From: Zoroaster sp. YZ-2022 | Taxonomy: Eukaryota > Echinodermata > Asteroidea > Forcipulatida > Zoroasteridae | NCBI GenBank assembly: GCA_029582265.1 | Contig: CM055819.1 | Location: forward strand, 5,993,855-6,057,854 | DNA: 64,000 nt | Reading direction: 5' to 3' | Shown here: positions 54,783 through 64,000 of the stretch, one piece after another | Layout of the letters: each line of letters opens with the position of its first letter | Numbering within the stretch: position 1 is the stretch's first letter | The notes under the pieces: generated by a model | The model's input: the letters and a program-made list of their open reading frames with translations, nothing else | Database searches by the model: none | Told to the model about the DNA's origin: nothing | Position numbers and translations under genes: made by a program

Positions 54783-55132
54783 AGTGTCGTGGCCGAGCGG
54801 TCTAGCTTACCGGACTCAAGTTCTGGTGTTAGCAGCAGAATGTGGGTTCGAATCCCGGCCGTGACACTTGTGTCCTTGAGCAAGACACTTAACCATAATT
54901 GCTTCTCTCCACCCAGGGGTTAAATGGGTACCTGTGAGGGCAGAGTTGGTTGATTAGCCCTATATGCGCTGTAATGGCAGCAATTGAGCTGTATACTCCC
55001 CAGGGAGCTGAGATGGTTTCAGGAATGATTTATGAGCCTTATGAGCAGGGGTAATAATATAATGCGCCTTGAGCACCACTTAGTTGGTGGATAAGTGCGC
55101 TATATAAGTCCACACATTATTATTATTATTAT
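54783..55132 (+). mobile_element. tRNA-derived SINE, sense
   Basis: Full length, from gagtgtcgtggccgagcggt to (ATT)n. A good reference copy: head, body and tail are all intact. Confidence 0.88.
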
Positions 55133-55603
55133 TAATTAAAATTGCTGATTGGCTACTGTTTCCAAGATATTTAAGTTTTTACATTTTACGTGCTATGTAT
55201 ATGGTGTACATAGCAGATTTTTAATCATGAATTATCATACGCTATTCCCATACGTGTACACATGTACATGTAGATCTTGAAAACTAGAGCCAATCAACAA
55301 TTTTAAGCATCATTTCCATTCTCAGTGACCCATAATTAGTCAAGTTTGACTTCATTTGTTTCGGAAGCATTTTGGCTGTAGACCAGTGTAATCAATGCGG
55401 CAAAAAAGAAAGTCTAGAACAACAAAATGGGTTGCAAATTCTTACAATTTTTATTTATTTATTTTTTGTTTTTTGGTTTCGGTTAGCCGGTTAGCAAATT
55501 TCTGAACGGTTAGTGCAGTTTCGATTGGTTAACCAGTTAACATGTCCCAGCACTAATTCATACATTGACTAAAGTTAACTCGTAATTATTCGTATCTTTG
55601 CAG

Positions 55604-55726
55604 TGTTTCAGCCTTGTGCAGCTAGCCCTTGTCAGAATGGAGGAATGTGTGAGACAGTGGCTAACAGTTGCTTCACATTTAACTGTGTCTGTTCTGGCTG
55701 TTGGATTGGTGCAACGTGCACACTAG
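55604..55726 (+). CDS. EGF exon M40
   Basis: Acceptor tgcag, donor gtgagt, 41 codons. Opens F-Q-P-C. Shares its last nine residues, from the G before C7, almost wholly with M39. Confidence 0.92.
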   Translation, partial: CFSLVQLALVRMEECVRQWLTVASHLTVSVLAVGLVQRAH

Positions 55727-55761
55727 GTGAGTAACAACCAAAAAGAACAGTATGCATATGA

Positions 55762-56210
55762 CATAAAACACAATAAAGGGGGCCACTTTCCTACCGTCAC
55801 GTTAGCAGTTTTTCTAATGGTTGTAATTTTCTTTTTAATATCTGAAACCACCAAAAAAGAATTTCAACATTTGAATAGACATGCATGCTTATCCTAAAGA
55901 TAATTTGAGTTGATTATTACTATTATTTTTTTAATTACCCTAAAATTTCTATCAACAAATGGACGGAAAAGTGCAGTAACTTTTTCCGTCCAATTTTTAT
56001 GGAAATTTGAGGGTAAAAAAATATATAAATAAAAAAATAAATAAAATAAATCAACTCAAATTAGTTCTAGTATAAGCCTGCATGTCCATTCACATGTTGA
56101 AACACTTTTTGGTCGGTTTCAGGTACTTAAAAAATAAATAACAACCATTAGAAAAACTGCTAACGTGACGGATGCAAAGTGGCCCCCTTTATTGTGTTTT
56201 ATGTCATATG
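55762..56210 (-). mobile_element. Fold-back element (cataaaacacaataaaggg family), first copy
   Basis: Starts atgacataaaacacaataaa and ends ttattgtgttttatgtcata. The arms of about 200 bp pair around 'cttttccgtcc'-type sequence. A second copy in the opposite orientation is at 58231-58677. Confidence 0.8.
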
Positions 56211-56365
56211 CATCTGGGCGTATGCATCTGGGCAATTCCATGGTTACTCACGTTACATTTTTGAGGTATTGGGCCCGCTCTTAATGCCATAATTTCCTTA
56301 TTTATATATTCCACTCATTAGTTTGAATGCTATAAAATCGTTTCTTATATTTTGGCTGTTTTCAG

Positions 56366-56488
56366 TTCAGAATGTGTGCGACCCTACTCCGTGTGCAAAC
56401 AACGGACAGTGTTCTCTATTACCTGGTACCTGCACGCAGTATTCATGTCAGTGCGAAGGGTGCTTCAGAGGTCTCAACTGTGAAATTG
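56366..56488 (+). CDS. EGF exon M41
   Basis: Acceptor ttcag, donor gtaaga, 41 codons. Opens Q-N-V-C-D-P-T-P-C-A-N-N-G. It is the source of the inverted half-exon at 29394-29497. Confidence 0.92.
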
Positions 56489-56511
56489 GTAAGAAGTTAT
56501 AAACTAGTAGC

Positions 56512-56805
56512 AGTCCTGTGATTTCTCAGGATTTTTCCCGATTTCAGGATTTTTTTTTTACAAATCACCCTTCGCCTCAAAAGTTTCTTGAAAGAAGAGA
56601 AGTAGCCACCAAGGGATGAAAAGAAGTAGCCTGTATTGTGTCCAAACCTCTAGTTTCTTGTTTGTGGGGGATGTGGAGAGTCTGTAAATCGTCCAAAATT
56701 AAACATCCAGGAGGTTTAGAGGGGCTTTGTCCTTTAGACCAAAGGGAGACCCAGGCCCACTACCCATTTTTCAGGATTTTTTGCTTTTGTCAAATCACAC
56801 TCCTG
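56512..56805 (+). mobile_element. Dispersed 'tgatttctcagg' element
   Basis: 'cctgtgatttctcagg' to 'tttgtcaaatcacactcctg', with one copy of the 57-bp motif. Confidence 0.65.
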
Positions 56806-56814
56806 TGTAGTAAA

Positions 56815-57658
56815 AAGGTACCCTAATTGTTGGTCTTTGATGGAATTGGTACAGTAGCAAATGCAAAGCATCCATGGCTTGGCTATACACAGTCCTGAAT
56901 CCAACAAAAGCAGCCGGTGGAGTTTGATGGATTTGGTACACATGGCTACATGCTCTATTCGCTGGGCTATACTGTGGAGTACTGAATCCATCAAAAGCAG
57001 CCGGTGGAGTTTGATGGATTTGGTACACATGGCTACATGCTCTATTCACTGGGCTATACTGTGGAGTACTGAATCCAACAAAAGCAGCCGGTGGAGTTTG
57101 ATGGATTTGGCACACATGGCTACATGCTCTATTCACTGGGCTATACTGTGGAGTACTGAATCCAACAAAAGCAGTCGGTGGAGTTTGATGGATTTGGTAC
57201 ACATGGCTACATGCTCTATTCGCTGGGCTATACTGTGGAGTACTGAATCCAACAAAAGCAGCCGGTGGAGTTTGATGGATTTGGTACACATGGCTACATG
57301 CTCTATTCACTGGGCTATACTGTGGAGTACTGAATCCAACAAAAGCAGCCGGTGGAGTTTGATGGATTTGGTACACATGGCTACATGCTCTATTCACTGG
57401 GCTATACTGTGGAGTACTGAATCCAACAAAAGCAGCCGGTAGAGTTTGATGGATTTGGTACACATGGCTACATGCTCTATTCGCTGGGCTATACTGTGGA
57501 GTACTGAATCCAACAAAAGCAGCCAGGTAGAGTTTGATGGATTTGGTACACATGGCTACATGCTCTATTCGCTGGGCTATACTGTGGAGTACTGAATCCA
57601 TCAAAATCAAGCAAAACCAGGTGGTGGATTTTGATGGACTTGGGGTAGTTAGGGTTAA
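56815..57658 (-). mobile_element. TTAA element with about eight 87-bp units, reverse orientation
   Basis: The reverse complement of the 20.2-20.8 kb unit, period 87, from about 56880 to 57595. The right end is gtagttagggTTAA (57658); the left end is lost against the neighbouring element. Long reading frames on both strands come from the 87-bp period. Confidence 0.8.
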
Positions 57659-57699
57659 TGCATCAGCCATGGTAATATGCTCTTATCGCACACTCTTAT

Positions 57700-58045
57700 C
57701 TACAGGGGCGTGATTTGTCCGGATTTGTGTGGATTTCCAGATTTTTTACAAATCACAATGTTGTGATCCTCCGGATTTGAAAGATTTAAGCAATAAAGGA
57801 AAGCAAAGCAAATGCTCAGAACTATAGATTTCACCCCAGCGCTGTTCACAACAGCGGCCCCAATACCCCTCGCAAAATTTACGTGGATTTTTCAAAACTG
57901 CCCAATCGCAACCCTGTATCGTATCTGGGCTAGTGCATGCTCGCAGGGTTTTATTTTCAGTCGCTGTGCTCATCTAAAATTAGGACACCGATTCCATACC
58001 CTGTCGAAAGTCTGCGCTAATTGTGGCAATACTGACCCTTTAAAC
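57700..58045. repeat. Two dispersed repeats joined
   Basis: 57705-57915 ('ggatttgaaagatttaagca', 'cccagcgctgttcacaacag') recurs at about 62545-62760. 57945-58045 is the right arm of the palindromic MITE. Confidence 0.6.
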
Positions 58046-58230
58046 CAAGCCGTTAAAATCTGTTTTTGAGTTCACTGAATAAAATAAAGCAACCAAAATG
58101 CATTTTTGGGATATTTTTTTGTAATACCTCCATTTTAGTTGTTTTCAGAACTCAAAACAATAATCTCATATTTCATGTTACTGAACAAATTCATTCTTAT
58201 TTTATAGTTTCCCTATCACAGTAATCTTTT

Positions 58231-58677
58231 CACTATAAGACATAAAACACAATAAAGGGGGCCACTTTGCATCCGTCACGTTAGCAGTTTTTCCAATGGT
58301 TGTTATTTATTTTTTAAGTACCTGAAACCGACCAAAAAGTGTTTCAACATGTGAATGGACATGCAGGCTTATACTAGAACTAATTTGAGTTGATTTATTT
58401 TATTTTTTTATTTATTTTTTTACCCTCAAATTTCCATAAAAATTGGACGGAAAAAGTTACCTCACTTTTCCGTCCATTTGTTGATGGAAATTTTAGGGTA
58501 ATTAAAAAAATAATAGTAATAATCAACTCAAATTATCTTTAGGATAAGCATGCATGTCTATTCAAATGTTGAAATTCTTTTTTGGTGGTTTCAGATATTA
58601 AAAAAAGATTACAACCATTAGAAAAACTGCTAACGTGACGGTAGGAAAGTGGCCCCCTTTATTGTGTTTTATGTCAT
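58231..58677 (+). mobile_element. Fold-back element, second copy
   Basis: The same element as 55762-56210, inverted. Both copies keep 'gggggccactttgcatccgt'-like and 'gctaacgtgacggtaggaaa'-like ends. Confidence 0.8.
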
Positions 58678-58798
58678 AATACTCTTATCCTTAAAACAAT
58701 AAAAATTAATTATGTAAAAAGGTTTCCCAAATGATATTTTGACATTGTCGTTTTTTACCATTTTCAATATTTTTTCTAATGTTGTTATCGTTACACAG

Positions 58799-58921
58799 AA
58801 AACAATGGTTGTAGCAATAAACTATGTGATAATGGTGGAATATGTATTCCTGATGCTAACGACTGCAGTGGATTTACATGTCAATGCCCAGGATGCTACA
58901 ATCCACCGAGATGCACTACAC
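58799..58921 (+). CDS. EGF exon M42
   Basis: Acceptor cacag, donor gtaagt, 41 codons. Opens N-N-G-C. After C7 it reads Y-N-P-P-R-C, so the glycine between C7 and C8, found in every other module, is replaced by proline. All eight cysteines are kept. Confidence 0.9.
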
Positions 58922-59394
58922 GTAAGTTACATTCCTTTATCCATTCAACCAATTCACTATCTTCATTCACCTCTCAACCTCTGTGCAATCTAGTATGAAT
59001 CCAGTGAGGGACAGGGGGGTAGGGCGAACTGCAACCTGAAACCGCAGCTTATAAACAACCTATTACAAACAAACAACTCTGCAAATCTTCAGCGCTTAGA
59101 AACACGATACATTTGCAGTTGGCAAACCCTTACCTCTAGGTTTGCCGACTGAAAATTTATTCTGGACCAACCCTTGTTCTAGTACCTTTGATGCTTCATT
59201 TGTCGACTGAGGCTCTAAATGCCGACTGAGAAGAATTATTGGGGGGTGTAACACCAAAATCAAATCAATTAGCCAATGATATTCTAAATTTCCTGATGAC
59301 GGCTGTGTTATGCGCCAGGCATCCTCATATGGAAACAGTAGTTGAGTGGATACATGCAGTGTGTCCACACTATCAAAACACGGCAGCTCTTGTC

Positions 59395-59760
59395 ATGGCC
59401 GAGCGGTTTAGTGCATTGGACTTCTGATGTTCTGATGGCCGAGTCGTCAGAATGTGGGTTCGAATCCTGGCCGCGACCGTGGTGCTTGTGTCCCTGAGCA
59501 AGACACAATAACTATAATTGCTTCTCTTCACCCAGGAGTATAAATGGGTACCTGTGAGGGCAGAGATGGTAATTGTGTTTGATTAAGCTCGTTGCGCTAC
59601 ACATTTGACAGCATGGGCTGCATACTCCCCAGGGAGTTGAGATGGTTCTAAGGAATGATATAACTGGCCCGATGACGGGGGTAATAATGTCCATGCGCCA
59701 TGAGCGTCAAACTTGGCGGATACCGGCGCAATAGAAGTGTCTATGATTATTATTATTATA
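59395..59760 (+). mobile_element. tRNA-derived SINE, second subfamily, sense, upstream of M43
   Basis: Head gtcatggccgagcggtttag, body 'gagcaagacacaataactat', 3' end ggataccggcgcaatagaag and (ATT)n. It ends about 37 bases before M43. Confidence 0.8.
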
Positions 59761-59797
59761 ACTCGTAACTGCCTTTGTGTTTTTGGGTGACTGACAG

Positions 59798-59923
59798 GTT
59801 TTGATCCATGTCAATCTTCAAACTTATGTTTCAACGGTGGCCTGTGCATACCGGATGATATAAGCTGCTATCAGTACACTTGTCAGTGCAGTGGGTGCTA
59901 TGATGGCCCACAGTGTCAAACGC
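59798..59923 (+). CDS. EGF exon M43
   Basis: Acceptor gacag, donor gtgagt, 42 codons. Opens F-D-P-C with five residues to C2. G-C-Y-D-G-P-Q-C at the end. Confidence 0.92.
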
Positions 59924-60029
59924 GTGAGTGGAAATATTGATGTAATTGATGTTTAAAGACAACTTGGGTCTCTTTAAAAAGGAAGGTTGGGACTCTCAAC
60001 AAAAATATGTTTTCACAGTTTTACATAAG

Positions 60030-60385
60030 CGCAATTCCATGGTTACTCACGTTACATTTTTGAGGTATTGGGCATGGGCGGATCCAGAACATTTTTTAGG
60101 GGGGGCTGAGAATCAAAAACAATTATTTTTCAGTACTACAAAAATTACAATGAAATAATCAAGGGAGAGAAAAACAAAGCACAGTGAGGGGGAAATGAGA
60201 GTGCGTTCTCCCCTCCCCTCCCCCTCTCTCTCTCTCTTTTTTTTTTATAACGATTTTAGGGGGGGGCTACAGCTCCCCCCCCCCGGATCTGCCAATGTTG
60301 GGCCCACTCTTGATGCCATAATTTCCTTGCTTATATATTTCACTCATCAGTTTTTTCACAGTAGTTGTATTATACCCAGATAAAT
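60030..60385 (+). repeat. 'gttactcacgttacattttt' repeat, split by a nested element
   Basis: Matches the intron before M41 (56225-56320). It is interrupted after attggg by the CAT...ATG element at 60073-60297. A third, inverted copy is at about 61325-61441. Confidence 0.7.
60073..60297. mobile_element. CAT...ATG element, nested, with 5-bp target duplication
   Basis: Ends catgggcggatccag and ggatctgccaatg. TTGGG is at both flanks (60068-60072, 60298-60302). The uninterrupted host at about 56270 reads taTTGGGccc with one TTGGG. It is the inverted, 225-bp relative of 2825-3108. Confidence 0.85.
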
Positions 60386-60479
60386 AATTTCACAAGTTTG
60401 TGATATGTATGCTATATAAGAGAAAACAAGTTGGTTACTCACTTTACATTTATCAAACTTGCATATAATGTTGCTTTAT

Positions 60480-60794
60480 CTCGGATTTGTGTTCTGATGG
60501 CCGAGTCATCAGAATGTGGGTTCGAATCCCGACCGCGACCGTGGTGCTTGTGTCCTTGAGCAAGACACTTTACCATAATCGCTTCTCTCCACCCAGGGGT
60601 AAATGGGTACCTGTGAGGGCAGAGTTGGTATGTTGTGTTTGATTAGCCCTATATGCACTGAAATGGCAGCAATTGAGCTGTATACTCCCCAGGGAGCTGA
60701 GATGGTTTCAGGAATGATTTTTGAGCCTGATGGGGTAATAATGTAATGCGCCTTGAGCACCAGTTTGGTGGATACATGCGCTATATAAGTCCCA
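60480..60794 (+). mobile_element. tRNA-derived SINE, head truncated
   Basis: Begins within the head (tcggatttgtgttctgatgg); the body is complete, and it ends tataagtcccaattatt. Confidence 0.85.
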
Positions 60795-61017
<223 letters not shown>

Positions 61018-61675
61018 CCTTGGATAACACCTTGTTTACAGTAATAGGAATATGCCCACGATAAAACCCTGTTTACAATTAGAGTCACCGTCATCTGTGT
61101 CTCTGTAACGAACACATTACTTCTGATTGTCCATTAAAGTATACATAACTCTTATCAATCACATTATCATTTTGACTTTAATTAAAAGCAAACCCTAACA
61201 GCTACACATTTGTAAAGTATCAAACTTTCATGACAGATGTAGATATTTTAATCTACATGCGAATATTAAACCTTCGATGGACATCTTCACACGCATTATG
61301 GCTCGTTGGAGTGTACATTTAACAGGTCTGGGTATAATGCAACTACTGTGAAAAAACTGATTAGTGAAATATATATTATGGCATTAAGAGTGGGCCCAAA
61401 ACCTCAAAAAATGTAACGTGAGTAACCATGGAATTGCCCATAAGGCCAAAAAAATAGTTTTGTGTTTCCGGTAACACAAAGGTAGAGTCAGCAATTTTAT
61501 TTATTTTTTTATTATTTTTTCTAGATGTGTTTTTTTAATTTTTTAAACACATTATTCTATTTACAAAAGAATCAAGAAAACAAAGCAATTGATTTCATGA
61601 TCAAATTTGTTTAAAATGTATTTTCAAAATTGTATTTTTGATTTTAGATTTATACTGACTAGAAACCACAACATA

Positions 61676-61951
61676 TACTACTCAAAACAATTTAGGGAAC
61701 ACCGGAATAATCTCAGTTAAAGCAAGATCATTTATTTCAGATAAACACAATGTTTCACAGAATTGATGAGAAACAACTGCACAATGAAACAGATGATAAA
61801 GGATGCATGTAGTGATTACACATTTCATGACATGACTACTGAAAGAGAGAGGGGGTTGCAAATGAAAATCCCGGTTCATGGAACATTTCAACATGGCCCA
61901 AACCTATTTGATGTTAAAAATCCGGTGTTCTCTAAATTGTTTTGAGTAGTA
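61676..61951. mobile_element. TA-inserting MITE (tactactcaaaac family)
   Basis: 276 bp with the family's termini and TA flanks. It has an extra 'catggcccaaa' insertion near 61893. The AT-rich sequence before it (61442-61675) shows nothing else. Confidence 0.8.
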
Positions 61952-62087
61952 TACATCAATATTTATTAGATAATCAGGAAATGTTAATCTGTTTAACATT
62001 TTTATTTCATCGATGTTTTAAAAACAATTGCAATTTAAGTCAAAGACTCTCTCAGAAACTCAAAATCTTTGCATTGCATTTTAAATG

Positions 62088-62305
62088 GGACAGTACCGTC
62101 ACGATCAACAGGGCATGGAATCGGAGTGCTAGGTTTAGATTAACTCACTCACTGAAAACTATACCCTGCATGATAAGGTCATATTACCGTTGCTGCTGCA
62201 TAAATGAGCCAGTGATTTCCAGTCACTGTGTTCATCTTAAACGAGGACACCGATTCCATGCCCTGTCGAAAGTCTGCTCTGATCGTGACGATTTTGTCTC
62301 TCTAA
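62088..62305. mobile_element. Palindromic MITE (gggcatggaatcgg family)
   Basis: 'atgggacagtaccgtcacga' to 'gatcgtgacgattttgtctc'. It lies 60 bases before M44. Confidence 0.75.
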
Positions 62306-62364
62306 GCTGCATAGTCACAGTGATTTAATATTGGCGAATGTCGTTACTTTCTTAACTCCTCTAG

Positions 62365-62487
62365 CCACGAGTGTTTGTAACAGCAACCCATGTAACAATG
62401 GCGGCGTCTGTGGTCATATTAATGGTGATTGCAGTACGTATGTCTGCACATGTCCCAACTGCAGAACTGGTGACAATTGTGAGATCC
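62365..62487 (+). CDS. EGF exon M44
   Basis: Acceptor ctag, donor gtaagt, 41 codons. Opens T-S-V-C; C1-N-S-N-P-C2 fits the O-glucose motif. Arginine follows C7 (N-C-R-T-G). Confidence 0.92.
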
Positions 62488-62544
62488 GTAAGTACTTGAA
62501 GGTGTTGATTTTTGCTCAACACCGAGGGTCTGTGAAAACTTGTC

Positions 62545-62810
62545 AGTGTAGGTCCAAATGTTTCTGATTTTTCTGGATTTTTGGATTTTTACAAATCGCA
62601 ATGTTGTGATCCTCCAGATTTTAAAGATTTAAGCAATAAAGGAAAGCAAAGCAAACACTCAGAACTGTAGATTTCACCCCAGCGCTGTTCACAACAGCGG
62701 CCCCAAATACCCCCAGCAAAATTTACGTGGATTTTTCAAAACTGTCCTATCACACCCCTGAAATCAATTGTTTATCACCCGACGCAAGAATTTCACCAAC
62801 CTATACTTTA
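62545..62810. repeat. Copy of the 57.7 kb dispersed repeat and a SINE fragment
   Basis: 'gatcctccagattttaaaga' and 'cagcgctgttcacaacagcg' match 57770-57890. 'tttatcacccgacgcaagaa' is the 3' end of the second SINE family. Confidence 0.6.
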
Positions 62811-63157
62811 TCACCCGTGGCCACGCCCCAAAATTTGAAGTGAAGACCAAACGTCAAAATTGTATTTTTTGTTGGAACAAAAAACCACATAGTAATGGAA
62901 AAATTCACATTTTGGGGACACACGAAACACTTTCAAAGAATATGAGTCAGCGTGATGCGAAACAAACTTCGTCAGCCTCATTGGTTCAATCCACATCACA
63001 TGCCAGCTAATAAGATCTATGAAAGGCACATACGCGCTGCTCTGATTTGGATAAGTCATGTATTTACTATCCGTTAATACACCCCCATGTGATTACGTTT
63101 CATCCAATCAGATTGTTTTAACTGGCATTTATGAATGATACCTAACGCTACCATATG

Positions 63158-63478
63158 TGGCGTCATGGCCCGAGCGGTTTAGTGCATCGGACTTATGTTC
63201 TGATGGCTGTGTCATCAGAATGTGGGTTCCAATCCTGGCTGTGACCGTGGTACTTGTGTCCTTGAGCAAGACGCTTTACTGTAATTGCTTCTCTTCACCC
63301 CAGGAGTATAAATGGGTACCTGTGAGTAGAGATGGTTATTGTGTTTGATTAGCCCTGTAGCGCCAAAAGGTTGCACATAATGGGCTGTATACGCCCCAGG
63401 GAGCAAGGGGGAATAATAGTTGTGAGCGCCTGGAGTACCCTTGGGTGGATATGTTGCGCATTATAAATGTCTGTGTTA
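63158..63478 (+). mobile_element. tRNA-derived SINE, diverged, directly upstream of M45
   Basis: Head gtcatggcccgagcggttta, 'gagcaagacgctttactgta', 3' end gcgcattataaatgtctgtg. It ends about 18 bases before the M45 exon and has no clear ATT tail. Confidence 0.75.
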
Positions 63479-63496
63479 TGTTTGTTTTGTCTTCAG

Positions 63497-63619
63497 AAAT
63501 AAACCCATGTGCTAATAACCCATGTGAGAACGGTGGCGTCTGTACACCGGATGATACTGATTGTACAGCGTATACATGTCAGTGTTCAGGCTGCTGGAGT
63601 GGTTCTACGTGTTCAACAT
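63497..63619 (+). CDS. EGF exon M45
   Basis: Acceptor ttcag, donor gtaagt, 41 codons. Opens I-N-P-C-A-N-N-P-C-E-N-G-G-V-C, with S-G-C-W-S-G. Last exon seen; the gene must continue, because the donor is intact and the module ends in frame. Confidence 0.92.
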
Positions 63620-63779
63620 GTAAGTCAATTACATACGTCTTGTTATAAACTCTTATTGCTAAACCAGTAGTGCATGTTCTAAGAGAGAGCTTGCATTCGC
63701 CGCCATGTTCGAGGTCAGACAGTGCGAACGTACTTATGTGTACGTGAGCCATTGAGAAACCTTCTTTTGACCCCAGCAC

Positions 63780-64000
63780 GGATGTGTTTATCTTAACTAT
63801 CGCTAAGTGAGGTACAGGGTTCTGAAAAGAACCTTTTCGGGCAACTCCTATCTCAACTGTCGCAAGAAAGTGAGATTATGGTTCAGGGAGAACCAATATC
63901 GGTTAACTCGTTTCTCAACTATCCAGAAAGGATGTGTTTATCTCAAACAATGGCTAAGTGAGGTACAGGGTTCTGAAAAGAACCTTTTCGGGCAACTCGT
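63780..64000 (+). repeat. Dispersed 'atctcaactatcgctaagtg' repeat
   Basis: Two tandem copies of 'gaggtacagggttctgaaaa' and 'gaaccttttcgggcaactc', also found at about 42420-42600 and 49030-49660. It runs off the window. Confidence 0.65.

Noticed and set aside
56795..57670. A 291-codon reading frame on the - strand and a 193-codon frame on the + strand
   Set aside because: The 87-bp repeat is divisible by three and open in both directions; the same happens at 20254-20949. This is transposon interior, not a gene.

Overview
The window is animal nuclear DNA. It has short exons with consensus splice sites, long repeat-filled introns, tRNA-headed SINEs, 5'-truncated non-LTR retrotransposons, many small inverted-repeat elements and several minisatellites. 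There is no operon structure and no ribosome binding site logic. The repeat load and the EGF content fit an invertebrate metazoan, probably marine. An echinoderm or another deuterostome is my guess, but the sequence does not prove a clade.

One gene accounts for all coding sequence I can support. It runs on the + strand through the whole window, and neither end is present. I find 45 complete exons and the last 38 bases of another, called M0 (partial) and M1 to M45 below. Each complete exon is 114 to 135 bases, a multiple of three, lies between two phase-1 introns and encodes exactly one EGF-like module. Together they give about 5.5 kb of coding sequence, or about 1,845 residues. No signal peptide, transmembrane segment or other domain type is present, so these are internal modules of a very large secreted or cell-surface protein. 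Every complete module has eight cysteines instead of the six of a normal EGF domain. One extra cysteine lies in the loop after the third cysteine; the other replaces the conserved glycine before the aromatic residue. This suggests a fourth disulfide.

The modules are not random copies. M1-M11, M12-M21 and M22-M30/31 look like three rounds of a block of about ten exons, seen from module length and matching loop sequences; M31-M45 do not follow it. Introns hold the rest: tRNA-derived SINEs, LINE 3' ends, elements flanked by TTAA with internal tandem repeats of 44 or 87 bp, a 57-bp array inside another dispersed element (about 40.0-41.3 kb), a 104-bp satellite (15.4-18.1 kb), an 89-bp satellite (43.4-45.9 kb) and a long ATT tract (60.8-61.0 kb).

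The least expected structure is the 89-bp satellite. Its unit is the 3' splice site plus the first half of exon M31, repeated about 27 times just upstream of the intact exon. Two further half-exon copies, at 26.2 kb and, inverted, at 29.4 kb, show that this part of the gene repeatedly duplicates the 5' halves of its exons with upstream intron.
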